DNA of 40,959 bases from Glutamicibacter nicotianae (lineage in GTDB: Bacteria; Actinomycetota; Actinomycetes; Actinomycetales; Micrococcaceae), in contig NZ_BJNE01000020.1 of the NCBI RefSeq assembly GCF_006539525.1, positions 1 to 40,959 of the forward strand, in the 5' to 3' direction. The position numbers were made by a program, and so were the translations under genes. Under the pieces are notes generated by a model. That model ran no database searches. It was not told the origin of the DNA and was given only the letters and a program-made list of their open reading frames with translations. Below are positions 6,564 through 15,511 of the stretch, one piece after another; position 1 is the stretch's first letter; each line of letters opens with the position of its first letter.

Positions 6564-9118
6564 GTTTTGCCCCCTTCGACCTGAACCGGATCTCTTCCGG
6601 CCTGGCCTTCGGGCCCAGCAGGGAAGAGCTCTTCGTATCCGTGGCGGCCAATCCCGCGCAGCCGCTGGTGATCCAGGCTCCGCCGGGATCCGGCAAGACG
6701 ACCATCGTTCCGCCCACGGTAGCCAACGCGCTGCATCAGGCCGGGTTGGGCGGCAAGGTCATCGTGACCCAGCCGCGCCGTGTCGCCGCCCGCGCGGCAG
6801 CCCGCCGCCTCGCCCAGCTGGATGGATCGGCGGTAGGGCAGCGCGTCGGCTTCGCCGTGCGAGGGGAACGCAAAGCGTCGGCGCAGACCCGCGTGGAATT
6901 CGTGACAGCCGGCCTCATGCTGCGCCGGCTGCTGGCGGATCCGGATCTTGACGGTATCAGTGCGGTGATCATTGATGAGGTCCATGAGCGGTCGATTGAT
7001 ACCGATTTGCTGCTGGCCATGGTCAACCAGGTGAGCGAATTGCGCGATGACTTCTCGCTGATCGTGATGAGTGCTACCTTACATGCCAGCGAGCTTTCGG
7101 AGCTGATGGTGCGCGATACGGCAGCACCGGTGCTCAGCGCGCAGACCGCCCAGTTCGAGGTGGAAGAAGCCTTCGACAGTTTCGCGGGGATCAGGAATAC
7201 CGAACGCGGGCTGAACGACGACTACTTGCGCCATGTAGCGTCCGTCGCGGTACGCCATGCGGCGGAAGCCAATGCGGCCAGCGACACCCCGGTGGACACG
7301 CTGGTCTTCGTGCCCGGCGTTCGGGAAGTCGAACGCGTCTGCTCGCAGATCGCAGCCGCAGGCGTGCCGGTCTTTGCCTTGCACTCGCAGATTTCTTCCA
7401 AGGAACAGGACCGGATCCTGGGCGAACCGGAACCCGGCAGCGACCCGCGGATCATCGTCTCCACCTCCATTGCCGAATCATCGGTCACGGTGCCGCGGGT
7501 GCACCTGGTCATCGATGCCGGCTACGCCCGCGAGCCGCGCCGAGACAGCTCGCGCGGCTTCTCCGGGTTGATGACCGTGGTGGCCAGCCGTTCCGCAGCC
7601 ACCCAGCGGGCGGGCCGTGCAGGACGCCTTGGGCCGGGCAAGGTGGTGCGCACCCTGGATCCGAAATCCTTCGCCGCCGCACCAGCGCACTCCACGCCGG
7701 AAATCCGAACCGGAGATCTGGTGGCCGCGGGCTTGTCGCTGGCGGCGTGGGGGACCCCGCGTGGCGAGGGGCTTGCCATGTGGGAGGCTCCGCCGACTGG
7801 CGCCATGGCCAGCGACGAACAGGTCCTGCGCAGCCTGGACGCGGTGGATGAGGCAGGCCAGATCACCTCGCTGGGCGAGCAGATGATGAAGATTCCAGCG
7901 GACCCGCGTGCCGCCCGCGCGCTGCTGGAGGGAAGCCGGATCTTCGGTGCCCGGGCTGCTGCGGATGCTGTTGCCTTGCTGGCCAGCTCCGAGCGCATCG
8001 CCAGCGCGGACCTGAACGAGCTGCTGGCCGCGGTGGCCCGGATTTCGCATCCGGCGCACCGCGCCTGGAAGCATGAAGCGCAGCGCCTGGAAAAGCTCGT
8101 GGGAGCTGCGGGGCCGAGCACCGGAAGGCAGGCTGGATCGGCAGCCACGGCATTGGCAGGGGTGTGCGCGTTGGCGTACCCGCAATGGATTGCCCGCAAG
8201 ACCGGGCCGGACGAGTACCTCCTGGCCTCGGGAACCCGGGCCACGCTGCCTCGGGGCAGCGCGCTGATGCATGAAGAATTTCTCGCGGTCGCCGAGGTGT
8301 CCCGCACCGGATCCAAGGCCATGATCCGGCGGGCTATCGGCATTGACTTGGAGACGGCCATAGACCTGCTGCCGCAGATGCACCAGATGCGTGAGGTGGC
8401 AGAAATGTCCGACGGCAGGATCACCGCCCGCCGGATCGAAAGCTTCGGCGAGATCGAGCTTGCAGCCCATCCGATCAAGGCCACCGAGGAACTGGGGGTG
8501 CAGGCTGTGGCCAGTGCCCTTGCCACGCAGGGCATGCGCTTCTTCGGTACCCACGAGAAATTCGATGCCTTGCGCCGGCGCATGGCGGTGGCCCGCCGTT
8601 TGCTCGGGGAACCTTTTGTCCGGGTTGACGACCAGAGCCTGGTTGACGCTGCAGATCATTGGCTGCAGCCGGTACTGCGGAAGATTGCTTCCGGCACGAA
8701 TGCGGCCAAGGTCGACCTGTATTCGGCATTGCGGACATTGCTGCCCTGGGAGCATGCCCATGATTTCGATTCCCTGGTGCCCGAGCGGCTCCAGGTTCCT
8801 TCGGGATCGAGAATTTCCGTGGCCTACCCCGAGGTCGGTGAATCTGGTCCTGCGGTTGTCGCGGTGAAACTGCAGGAATGCTTCGGGCTGGAGGACTCGC
8901 CCCGCCTGGTCAATGGCAAGCTGCCGGTGCAATTCCATCTGCTGTCGCCAGGTGGCAGGCCGCTGGCGGTGACCGATGACTTGGTGAGTTTCTTCAATGG
9001 ACCCTATGCCCAGGTGCGTGCTGAAATGCGCGGGCGCTACCCGAAGCATCCCTGGCCGGAGAATCCGTGGGATCACGTGGCCACCGCAAAGACGAAGAAG
9101 CGCTTGGGCGAGCAATAG
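6560..9118 (+). CDS. hrpB: ATP-dependent DExH helicase HrpB
   Basis: This 852-residue helicase, full length for HrpB, carries Walker A PPGSGKTT (residues 41-48), QPRRVAARAAA (motif Ia), DEVHER (139-144), SATLHA (motif III), VSTSIAESSVT (motif V) and QRAGRAGRLGPG (motif VI, about 349). The C-terminal part contains the family-specific end SPGGRPLAVTDDL and RYPKHPWPENPW. HrpB proteins are RNA-helicase-like; their role in most bacteria is poorly defined and linked to mRNA or rRNA handling. The gene starts inside the stop of the alpha/beta hydrolase gene and is followed by a strong hairpin shared with the converging acyl-CoA dehydrogenase gene. Confidence 0.93.
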   Translation: MSFAPFDLNRISSGLAFGPSREELFVSVAANPAQPLVIQAPPGSGKTTIVPPTVANALHQAGLGGKVIVTQPRRVAARAAARRLAQLDGSAVGQRVGFAVRGERKASAQTRVEFVTAGLMLRRLLADPDLDGISAVIIDEVHERSIDTDLLLAMVNQVSELRDDFSLIVMSATLHASELSELMVRDTAAPVLSAQTAQFEVEEAFDSFAGIRNTERGLNDDYLRHVASVAVRHAAEANAASDTPVDTLVFVPGVREVERVCSQIAAAGVPVFALHSQISSKEQDRILGEPEPGSDPRIIVSTSIAESSVTVPRVHLVIDAGYAREPRRDSSRGFSGLMTVVASRSAATQRAGRAGRLGPGKVVRTLDPKSFAAAPAHSTPEIRTGDLVAAGLSLAAWGTPRGEGLAMWEAPPTGAMASDEQVLRSLDAVDEAGQITSLGEQMMKIPADPRAARALLEGSRIFGARAAADAVALLASSERIASADLNELLAAVARISHPAHRAWKHEAQRLEKLVGAAGPSTGRQAGSAATALAGVCALAYPQWIARKTGPDEYLLASGTRATLPRGSALMHEEFLAVAEVSRTGSKAMIRRAIGIDLETAIDLLPQMHQMREVAEMSDGRITARRIESFGEIELAAHPIKATEELGVQAVASALATQGMRFFGTHEKFDALRRRMAVARRLLGEPFVRVDDQSLVDAADHWLQPVLRKIASGTNAAKVDLYSALRTLLPWEHAHDFDSLVPERLQVPSGSRISVAYPEVGESGPAVVAVKLQECFGLEDSPRLVNGKLPVQFHLLSPGGRPLAVTDDLVSFFNGPYAQVRAEMRGRYPKHPWPENPWDHVATAKTKKRLGEQ

Positions 9119-9120
9119 AA

Positions 9121-9170
9121 AAAGCACGCCCGGACCGCGGCTCAGATTGAGCCAGGTCCCGGCGTGCTTT
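9121..9170. terminator. Bidirectional terminator between hrpB and the acyl-CoA dehydrogenase gene
   Basis: AAAGCACGCCCGGACC (9121-9136) pairs with GGTCCCGGCGTGCTTT (9155-9170) with one mismatch. A-rich sequence before and Ts at the end make it usable from both sides. Confidence 0.85.
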
Positions 9171-9184
9171 CCTGCGTCCTGGTA

Positions 9185-10417
9185 CTAAGCGAAGGCGGAG
9201 AAGCCGGTGATGTCGCGGCCCATGATCAAAGCCTGCACGGTTTCGGTGCCTTCATAGGTGTGGATCGCTTCCACATCGGCGAAGTGGCGGGCCACGCGGT
9301 TGCTGGTTAGGATGCCGTTGCCGCCGAGCAGGTCGCGGGCATTCGCCGCGATGGAGCGTGCGGTGCGGGTGGCGGTGTACTTGGCCAGCGAAGCCTGCGG
9401 CCCGGTCAGCTCACCGGAGGTTTCGCGCTTGGCCGCCTGCATCACCAGAACCTGGATGGTGGCCAGCTCGGACTGCATGCGCGCCAGCCGTTCCTGGACG
9501 ATCTGGCTGGCAGCCAGCGGGCGGCCGAACTGCACGCGCTGCTTGGCATAGTTCACTGCCGACTCGTAGCATGCGGTCGCGTGGCCTACGGCAGACCAGG
9601 CGACGCCCAGGCGAGTGGCGAACAGGACGCGGGAGGTGTCCTTGAAGCTCTTGGCTTCCGGCATCACATCCTCATCCGGAACGAAGACGTTGTCCATGCG
9701 GATATGCGCCTGCCAGATGGCGCGAAGGGACAGCTTGTTCTCGATGGTGGTGGCCTTGTAGCCCTCGGCGTCCTGGTGGACGATGAAGCCGCGGACCTTC
9801 CCCTCGTCATCACGAGCCCAGACGATGCTCACGCCGCCGATGGAGCCGTTGCCGATCCATTTCTTCTCGCCGCTCAGGCGATAGCCGCCCTCGACCTTGG
9901 TTGCTCGGGTTTCCAGCGATACCGAGTCGGAACCGTGGGTCGGCTCGGTCAGCGCGAAGGAGCCTGGGAGCTCGCCGCGCAGCATGGGGATGGCGTACTT
10001 CTGGATCTGCTCTTCGTTGCCGCAGTACAGCACCGAGCGAAGGGCCAGGCCGCCCTGGACGCCGACAATGGTGGAGACGGAGCCATCGCCACGGGCCATT
10101 TCCATGTTGACCAGGCCGGCAGCAAGCGGACTCATTTCCACGTAGCCCTCGGGATTCAGGCCATCGCGCAGGAGATCTGCGTCGCCAAGCTTCTTGATCA
10201 GGTGCAGCGGGTAGTCGGCCTTGTCCCAGTACTCGTGGATGTCGTGCTTAACCTCATCGAGGATGAACTCGCGGGCCTTGGCGCGCCAAGCATTGTCCGC
10301 TTCGCCGACTTCGGCAAAGACTCCGGTCGGGTCGGTGTTGACGTCCTCCGACCACAGGTCGTATTCGGGTTCAACAACGCCTGCGGGAAATTCGAATTCG
10401 GTCTCCAGCTGGGACAT
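9185..10417 (-). CDS. Acyl-CoA dehydrogenase, glutaryl-CoA dehydrogenase/ACX4-like
   Basis: This 410-residue FAD enzyme oxidises an acyl-CoA at the alpha-beta position. Landmarks are FALTEPTHGSDS and KKWIGNGSIG (FAD contacts), RVQFGRPLAASQ, ARDLLGGNGI and the catalytic base Glu389 in HTYEGTETVQ, followed by GRDITGFSAF. The ending and the KKWIGNG region put it with the glutaryl-CoA dehydrogenase / plant short-chain acyl-CoA oxidase 4 group, so a role in lysine/glutarate or short-chain acid breakdown is possible but not proven. AGGAGC precedes the ATG. A TetR gene lies directly upstream on the same strand, and the gap between them has two palindromes. Confidence 0.85.
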   Translation of the reverse strand: MSQLETEFEFPAGVVEPEYDLWSEDVNTDPTGVFAEVGEADNAWRAKAREFILDEVKHDIHEYWDKADYPLHLIKKLGDADLLRDGLNPEGYVEMSPLAAGLVNMEMARGDGSVSTIVGVQGGLALRSVLYCGNEEQIQKYAIPMLRGELPGSFALTEPTHGSDSVSLETRATKVEGGYRLSGEKKWIGNGSIGGVSIVWARDDEGKVRGFIVHQDAEGYKATTIENKLSLRAIWQAHIRMDNVFVPDEDVMPEAKSFKDTSRVLFATRLGVAWSAVGHATACYESAVNYAKQRVQFGRPLAASQIVQERLARMQSELATIQVLVMQAAKRETSGELTGPQASLAKYTATRTARSIAANARDLLGGNGILTSNRVARHFADVEAIHTYEGTETVQALIMGRDITGFSAFA

Positions 10418-10440
10418 TTCAGGTGCTCCTAATAGCTAGG

Positions 10441-10469
10441 GTGAAAAAGTTTCACTCACTAGACTAGTG
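10441..10469 (-). promoter_or_regulatory. Two operator-like palindromes upstream of the acyl-CoA dehydrogenase gene
   Basis: GTGAAA-AAG-TTTCAC (10441-10455) and the perfect odd palindrome CACTAG-A-CTAGTG (10457-10469) stand side by side 24-52 bases before the ATG at 10417. Their position between the TetR gene and the dehydrogenase suggests binding sites for that TetR protein. This is an inference from symmetry and position. Confidence 0.5.
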
Positions 10470-10517
10470 GAACGCAGTGCCATGTCAAGAAACTAGGTTT
10501 CAAGGTGTGGGGGCAGA

Positions 10518-11207
10518 TTACTTTCCGTGCTCTTTAAGTGCGCGGGAGACCGCTTGGAGAATATCCTTCTCCTCGGCGGCGGCGTCCAGCACCGAGACCA
10601 CCACGCTGGGGGCCGCGGGCTTGGCAGGGGTTGCCTTCTGGTCCGGGTCGAGCAGATCTGCGAAGCGGTTGAGGAACTGGCGTACGTCGTTGGCCAGCTT
10701 GGTGCGGTCAGTGCTGTGCGCATCCTTCAGCCAGCTGCGCAGATGGTCATTATGGATGGCCACCAGACCGGCGCTGACGCCTAGGCACAGCGACTTCTCC
10801 GATGCGGTCTTCGCCAAGTCACGGCGCTTCAAGAATCCATAGAATGCGCGTTCGTATCGGTGGGTGGAAACCAGCTCGCGCTCGCGCAACGATGGCACCG
10901 AGGAGAGCAGCTTGTGGCGCAGCGCTGCTCCTTCGGGATTGACCGTGTACTGGTCGAAAACTACATGCGCTGCATCGATGAGCGTAGTGATCGCATCAAC
11001 CGACGAGGCTGCCAGCGTGGTCTCGACGTGCGCAATGATCATTTCCTGGTCGGCAAAGACCATGTTCTCTTTCGAACCGAAACGGCGGAAGAAGGTGGAA
11101 CGGGAAATACCGGCGGCAGCTGCCAGCTCATCGACGCTGGTGGCATCGAAGCCCTGCGTAATGAGCAGATCTAAGGCTGCTGGGGGAACTGCGGAAGAAG
11201 CGATCAT
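10518..11207 (-). CDS. TetR/AcrR family transcriptional regulator
   Basis: This 229-residue regulator has a clear N-terminal helix-turn-helix: ATSVDELAAAAGISRSTFFRRFGSKENM at about residues 22-49 carries the TetR recognition-helix pattern. The C-terminal ligand domain is not specific enough to predict the inducer. The gene lies upstream of and parallel to the acyl-CoA dehydrogenase gene, separated by about 100 bases that hold two palindromes, so it probably represses that gene, perhaps sensing an acyl-CoA. No good ribosome site precedes the ATG at 11207, so a leaderless message is possible. The direct repeat CATGATTCA (11205-11213 and 11223-11231) covers the start. Confidence 0.85.
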   Translation of the reverse strand: MIASSAVPPAALDLLITQGFDATSVDELAAAAGISRSTFFRRFGSKENMVFADQEMIIAHVETTLAASSVDAITTLIDAAHVVFDQYTVNPEGAALRHKLLSSVPSLRERELVSTHRYERAFYGFLKRRDLAKTASEKSLCLGVSAGLVAIHNDHLRSWLKDAHSTDRTKLANDVRQFLNRFADLLDPDQKATPAKPAAPSVVVSVLDAAAEEKDILQAVSRALKEHGK

Positions 11208-11368
11208 GATTCACGAATTTAGCATGATTCAAGCTGGGAGATTCTTGGGTTCAGCTTTGCGCGCCGCCCAAATGATTGTGAACTACTGCGCCCATGACTA
11301 CGCTGAACATCAGGGCGTTCTATAGAAGATCGCCATTTCTGGACTAAAAGAAAGAGAAGTGAGGGCCC

Positions 11369-11800
11369 ATGGGAATCTCGATTGCAAACGCCGCGCTACG
11401 TTTGGTCAGTGGCGCGTTCATTCTCAACAGCGGCATCAACAAGTTGCGCATCGATGAAGCGAGCGCGGCAGGCCTGCAGCAGATGGCAGCCAACGGCGTG
11501 CCGCAGCTGGCCGAGCTGGAACCAGCAGTTTTCGGCAAAGCTGTCTCCATCAGCGAGATCTCGCTGGGCAGCGCCCTGCTGCTTCCGCTGATTCCATCGC
11601 GTCTTGCGGGCTTGGGCCTGGGTGCCTTCTCCGGCGTGCTGCTGGCTTCCTACCTGCGCACCCCGGGCATGACGGAATCCGATGGCATCCGTCCGACCGC
11701 GGACGGCACCGCCCTGGCCAAGGATGTCTGGCTGGCAGGTATTGCGGTGGCCCTGATCTTTGGCCGCAAGGCAGCCAAGAAGATCAAGAAAGCGAAATAA
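11369..11800 (+). CDS. DoxX-like integral membrane protein
   Basis: This small 143-residue membrane protein has about four hydrophobic segments. The beginning (ALRLVSGAFILNSGINKL) resembles the DoxX/DoxD family start. The middle contains EISLGSALLLPLIPSRLAGLGLG and FSGVLLASYL, and the end is strongly basic (GRKAAKKIKKAK), pointing to a cytoplasmic C-terminus. The ATG at 11369 follows AAGTGAGG. It is transcribed away from the TetR gene, with 161 bases between the two starts. Function is not established for this group; association with redox or thiol stress is known for some DoxX proteins. Confidence 0.7.
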   Translation: MGISIANAALRLVSGAFILNSGINKLRIDEASAAGLQQMAANGVPQLAELEPAVFGKAVSISEISLGSALLLPLIPSRLAGLGLGAFSGVLLASYLRTPGMTESDGIRPTADGTALAKDVWLAGIAVALIFGRKAAKKIKKAK

Positions 11801-11894
11801 ACGCTTGAGCAAAGCGCTCAGCTGGCCTTAAGTTGATCTTGAAGACTGCGGTTTTCAGCGGCCATATTTGAACCACAAGCTAAGAGGAGAACCA

Positions 11895-12077
11895 ATGGGT
11901 TTCTTAGATGATGCAAAGAAGAAGCTGGGCGAGGCAGTCGAAAACGCGAAGGAATTCGCCGGAGACGCCAGCGAGAACATCAAGAGCTTCGCAGCTGATG
12001 CCCAGGAGAAAATCGGCGAGAAGGTCGACGAGTTCAAGCACGGCGACAACGAAGAAGATCCTGAAGACAAGGTCTAA
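11895..12077 (+). CDS. Small amphipathic helical protein (60 aa), LEA/YtxH-like
   Basis: The product starts MGFLDDAKKKLGEAVE and consists almost entirely of Ala, Lys, Glu and Asp in an 11-residue-like periodicity (AKEFAGDASENIKSFAADA), ending in a very acidic tail (GDNEEDPEDKV). It should fold as one long amphipathic or intrinsically disordered helix, as in LEA, CsbD or YtxH-type stress proteins. AGAGGAGA precedes the ATG at 11895. Nine more in-frame codons upstream are rejected because the ribosome site lies within them. A strong terminator follows. A role in stress protection is a guess from composition only. Confidence 0.75.
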   Translation: MGFLDDAKKKLGEAVENAKEFAGDASENIKSFAADAQEKIGEKVDEFKHGDNEEDPEDKV

Positions 12078-12084
12078 GGGCCAT

Positions 12085-12137
12085 AAGGCAAACGCCTGAT
12101 CCACCGACGTTCACGTCATGGATCAGGCGTTTGCCTT
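12085..12137. terminator. Terminator hairpin, bidirectional
   Basis: Perfect 19-bp stem: AAGGCAAACGCCTGATCCA (12085-12103) with its complement at 12119-12137, followed by T. It separates the small protein gene from the converging MFS gene. Confidence 0.9.
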
Positions 12138-12148
12138 TGACGCGTTGC

Positions 12149-13600
12149 CTAGCGCCGGGCCTTCTGGCCGTCGCTGAGGAACGCAACAACCAGCACGGCG
12201 GCCACGGCGATGAAGCCTGGCAGCATCAACGCCTGCCCCAAGCCGACAGACATGGCTTCCATGATCACCGCAGGATCCTTGGAGTCCGCCTGCGCGATCT
12301 GCGCCGAAACACGGGCATCCATCATCACCGCGATCAGCGCCGACCCAAGGACCGAACCGATTTGCCGGGTGGTGTTGTAGATTCCCGAACCGGCACCGGC
12401 ATCACGCGCGGTCAAGTCCTTGGTGGCCGCCAGCGACAGGGACGGCCAGATCATGGCTGAACCGACGCCTTGGACCGCCGAAGGGATCAGCAGGGCCCAC
12501 AGCGGGATATCGGCGTGCATCATGAAGGCATAGGCCACCGTGGCACCGCCAAACAGGAAGAACCCGGGCACAGCCAGGATCCGCGGACTGAGCTGATTGA
12601 CCTTCTTGCCCAGCTGCGGAGCGATGAAGATCGCCACCAGGGCCATCGGGGAAATCATCAATGCGGACTCGGTCGGACTCAGACCACGCACGTTCTGCAG
12701 GAAGAACACCATAGGCAAGGCGATGGTCGCGATCGTCAGGCCCATGAACGTGATCGCCACATTGGCCAGCGAGAAATTGCGCACCGTGAACAAGCGCAGT
12801 GGCACCAGCGGCTCGGATTTGGTCTTCGACTGCCACCAGACGAAGGCACCCATCAGCACAATGCCGATGATGATCAGATGCCACGAATTCAGCGGGCCAA
12901 TAAATGGTTCCCAATTGGTGGCGTCGCCTTCCTGGATGCCGAAGACCAAGCAGAACATGGCCAGCGCCGAGAGGAAGACTCCGAACCAGTCGAAGGAATG
13001 CGCATGGGCTTCAAGCGCGGGAACGAACTTGAAGACCATGGCCAGGCTGAGAACCGAGATGGGCAGGTTGATGAAGAAAATCCACTCCCAACCAACGGAG
13101 TCCACCAGCAAGCCGCCGGCAATCGGTCCGATCAGCGAGGCGATGCCCGCCACCGCACCCCACAATCCCATGGCCGCGCCGCGGTGCTGGTACGGGAAGA
13201 GCCGGGTAATCAGCGTCATGGCCTGCGGGGAAATCATCGACGCGCCCAGGCCCTGGACGGCGCGTGCTGCCACCAGGGAACCGAGGGAATCGGACAGGCC
13301 GCACCACAGCGAGGCCAGCGAGAAGACCACCATGCCGATGAGGTAGATGTTGCGCGGGCCAAAGCGGTCGCCGAGCCTTCCGGTGACCAGCAGCGGCACG
13401 GCGAAGGTGAGCAGGTAGGCGCTGTTGACCCACAGGATGCTGGAGATGTCGGCATCCAGCGACTTCATGATGGCAGGCATCGCGGTGGACACGATGGTGG
13501 TGTCCAGCAGGATCATGAAGAAGCCGATGACCAATGCCCAGAGGGCTCGCCACGCGGCTTTTCTGTCGAAGTGTGATTCGGGATTCGCAGTTTCAGGCAC
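12149..13600 (-). CDS. MFS drug exporter, DHA2 family (EmrB/QacA type, 14 TM)
   Basis: This 483-residue proton-driven exporter of the 14-helix DHA2 type carries the motif WALVIGFFMILLDTTIVSTAMPAI in helix 1 (motif D1, LDTTIVxxAMP), the loop motif GRLGDRFGPRNIY (motif A) and GPIAGGLLVDSVGWEWIFFINLPI (motif C region and the typical W-x-W-I-F-x-I-N). Substrates of the family are usually lipophilic cations and antibiotics; the one here is unknown. The start is GTG at 13600; no close ribosome site is seen. No dedicated regulator is adjacent. The PhzF-like gene lies upstream on the same strand, 60 bases away. Confidence 0.88.
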   Translation of the reverse strand: MPETANPESHFDRKAAWRALWALVIGFFMILLDTTIVSTAMPAIMKSLDADISSILWVNSAYLLTFAVPLLVTGRLGDRFGPRNIYLIGMVVFSLASLWCGLSDSLGSLVAARAVQGLGASMISPQAMTLITRLFPYQHRGAAMGLWGAVAGIASLIGPIAGGLLVDSVGWEWIFFINLPISVLSLAMVFKFVPALEAHAHSFDWFGVFLSALAMFCLVFGIQEGDATNWEPFIGPLNSWHLIIIGIVLMGAFVWWQSKTKSEPLVPLRLFTVRNFSLANVAITFMGLTIATIALPMVFFLQNVRGLSPTESALMISPMALVAIFIAPQLGKKVNQLSPRILAVPGFFLFGGATVAYAFMMHADIPLWALLIPSAVQGVGSAMIWPSLSLAATKDLTARDAGAGSGIYNTTRQIGSVLGSALIAVMMDARVSAQIAQADSKDPAVIMEAMSVGLGQALMLPGFIAVAAVLVVAFLSDGQKARR

Positions 13601-13660
13601 CGCTCAAGGCTATTCCCTATTCGCCGGTTGCGGAACCGATAGCGAACCTATGAAGGTTAA

Positions 13661-14668
13661 TCAGTCGAAGCTCACATCACCGGAGATGCGGGTGGCGACA
13701 TCGCCGCTGACCCAAACACCGCGTTCGGTCGCTTCGATATGCAGGATCGCTTCACGACCCAGGCGGGTGCCCTGGCGTACCGTATAGCGTTGCGGCGCAT
13801 ACCCGGATTGCGTCAGCCAGGTGCCGAACGCGGCGTTCAGCGAACCAGTGGCAGGGTCTTCAGGAACGGCCTCGCCGGGGATGAAGGCACGCACCTCATA
13901 GTCGGCGGGAGGCTGGAGCACCACATTGCGGAAACGCTCCTCGGAACGCTCGAAATCAGAAAAGTCCAAGGGACGCAGTTCTTCACGGGTCCCGGAAACC
14001 CGCGGGATGACCGATCCGCGCGGTTGCCACACGCTCTGCGAGACGCTGGAGGCCGTGTAGGGGCCGATGACGCCGACTTCCAACCCCTGGAGCGCCACGT
14101 AGTCCGGTTCGATACCCAGCACGATATCGGCGTCACGCAGCACCAGGCCGGCAGGATGCGGGCCGTTGACCAGCCACTGGTGGTCCACCACGTCTTCCTC
14201 GCGAATGCCCAGACCGGCAATCGCCCATTGCAGGACATCCGGCTCCAAAGGACCGGAGCGGGTGAGCGGGGGAGCGAGGAAAGCCAATCGCCGCGAGTGC
14301 CGGTCGCTGCTCTCGCGCTCCACGCGCACCGGGATCAAGCCGGCGCCGCACTGCTGGATCAGATGGCCGGACGGGCCGGCTTCCCCACCGGATTCCAACC
14401 AGGCATGGGCAGCGCCAAGGGTCGGATGGCCGGCAAAGGGAAGCTCGGTGCTCGGGGTGAAAATGCGGATGGCATAGTCGGCTTCCTCGTCGCTCGGTTC
14501 GACGAAGAATACGGTTTCAGCAAGATTCATCCACTGCGCAAAGTGCTGCATCTGGTCATCGCTCAGGCTGTCAGCATTGAACACGACTCCCAGGCCATTG
14601 CCGTTGAAAGCAGTGGGTGCAAAGACGTCAACCTGCTGATAAGAGAATGTGCGCGACATACTTAGCAT
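13661..14668 (-). CDS. PhzF family isomerase/epimerase
   Basis: This 335-residue protein has the diaminopimelate-epimerase-like fold of PhzF. Landmarks are QVDVFAPTAFNGNGLGVVF, LAETVFF with the conserved acidic residue (Glu51), AIRIFTPSTELPFAGHPTLG and, in the second half, RAFIPGEAVPEDPATGSLNAAFGTWL. The family includes phenazine-pathway isomerases and many enzymes of unknown substrate; no phenazine genes are nearby, so only the fold and a probable isomerase activity can be claimed. Two starts are possible, ATG at 14668 and ATG at 14659; neither has a strong ribosome site. Confidence 0.85.
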   Translation of the reverse strand: MLSMSRTFSYQQVDVFAPTAFNGNGLGVVFNADSLSDDQMQHFAQWMNLAETVFFVEPSDEEADYAIRIFTPSTELPFAGHPTLGAAHAWLESGGEAGPSGHLIQQCGAGLIPVRVERESSDRHSRRLAFLAPPLTRSGPLEPDVLQWAIAGLGIREEDVVDHQWLVNGPHPAGLVLRDADIVLGIEPDYVALQGLEVGVIGPYTASSVSQSVWQPRGSVIPRVSGTREELRPLDFSDFERSEERFRNVVLQPPADYEVRAFIPGEAVPEDPATGSLNAAFGTWLTQSGYAPQRYTVRQGTRLGREAILHIEATERGVWVSGDVATRISGDVSFD

Positions 14669-14754
14669 GGTGGCACATTAACCAGCAGGTTGACCCGGTG
14701 TTACGTGTTAGGTCACGCAAAAAGTTGCGAACGCATCATGCAAGCGGACCTTCC

Positions 14755-15300
14755 TTACCAATGGTGCGCAACATCGATGACCAAGCGTGAACCGCCGCCA
14801 GGTCCAGCCAGGGTGAACACGCGCATCGGAAGCCGGGCCCTGGTGGAGATCCCCACCTTGGTCTGGCCTTCAAAGCTGCCCAGCCAGACCAACTGGCGGA
14901 ACGTCGTATAGCCCAGATTCTTCACCTTCGCTCCGGGATTGAACCCCGGAGCTGTTGGTGCCTGCACCAGGATTTCCAAGTTGGCCCCACCCGTGGTGGC
15001 CACCGGCAGTCCGGAACCGATTCCAGTCAGTTCGCTGACATACCTTGCCGAGTAGCTGGCAGCCGGTCCTGCCAGATCAATGACCAGCCGGTCAAAGCAC
15101 AAATGGCGTCCGGTACGCAGATCCTGAACCGTGGAATGCGTAGACAAGGAACCGGTTTTGGCCAAAGAACCCCAATAGACCGTTGGACAGGAAGTGGATG
15201 CCTGCGCGGCCGGCGCCGGAGCCGCCGCGGAAGCCGGCGTCACCACGAGCAAGGCCGCCGCCACCGCGCCCAGCGCGATTCCGATTTTTCCGTGGCGCAT
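14755..15300 (-). CDS. Secreted AMIN-like domain protein
   Basis: This 181-residue exported protein has a basic start (MRHGKIG), a hydrophobic stretch (IALGAVAAALLVVT) and a signal peptidase site near PASA/AAP. The mature part has two Cys (STSCP, GRHLCFDRLVIDL) that could pair, then VVIDL-like strands and the ending GGSRLVIDVAHHW, which fits the AMIN-like domain family of actinobacteria. The ATG at 15300 with GGTGAT upstream is preferred over the longer open frame, because the signal peptide begins there. A cell-wall-associated role is inferred from the export signal and domain type. The gene is divergent from the mscS-like gene. Confidence 0.75.
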   Translation of the reverse strand: MRHGKIGIALGAVAAALLVVTPASAAAPAPAAQASTSCPTVYWGSLAKTGSLSTHSTVQDLRTGRHLCFDRLVIDLAGPAASYSARYVSELTGIGSGLPVATTGGANLEILVQAPTAPGFNPGAKVKNLGYTTFRQLVWLGSFEGQTKVGISTRARLPMRVFTLAGPGGGSRLVIDVAHHW

Positions 15301-15511
15301 AGGGATCACCGTCTTTCTTGGTTTGCGCCTGCTGGCAGAGCATACTGCCAGTGAATCTACTAAAGTCCTGGAGCACGTGAAGCACAAGGGCAAAAAGGAA
15401 TTGGAACCACACTGAGACGGTTCTGCAATGGTGCTGGAAACCTCCCGAACCATATGGTGGGACGAAGGTTCCGCACAGCATTTATTTAGCGCCATATGAC
15501 ATGCTTAAAGC

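Noticed and set aside
7478-9127. A long minus-strand frame opposite hrpB
   Set aside because: The composition (His, Arg, Gln, Gly) is typical of a GC-rich antisense shadow, and hrpB on the plus strand has full helicase motifs.
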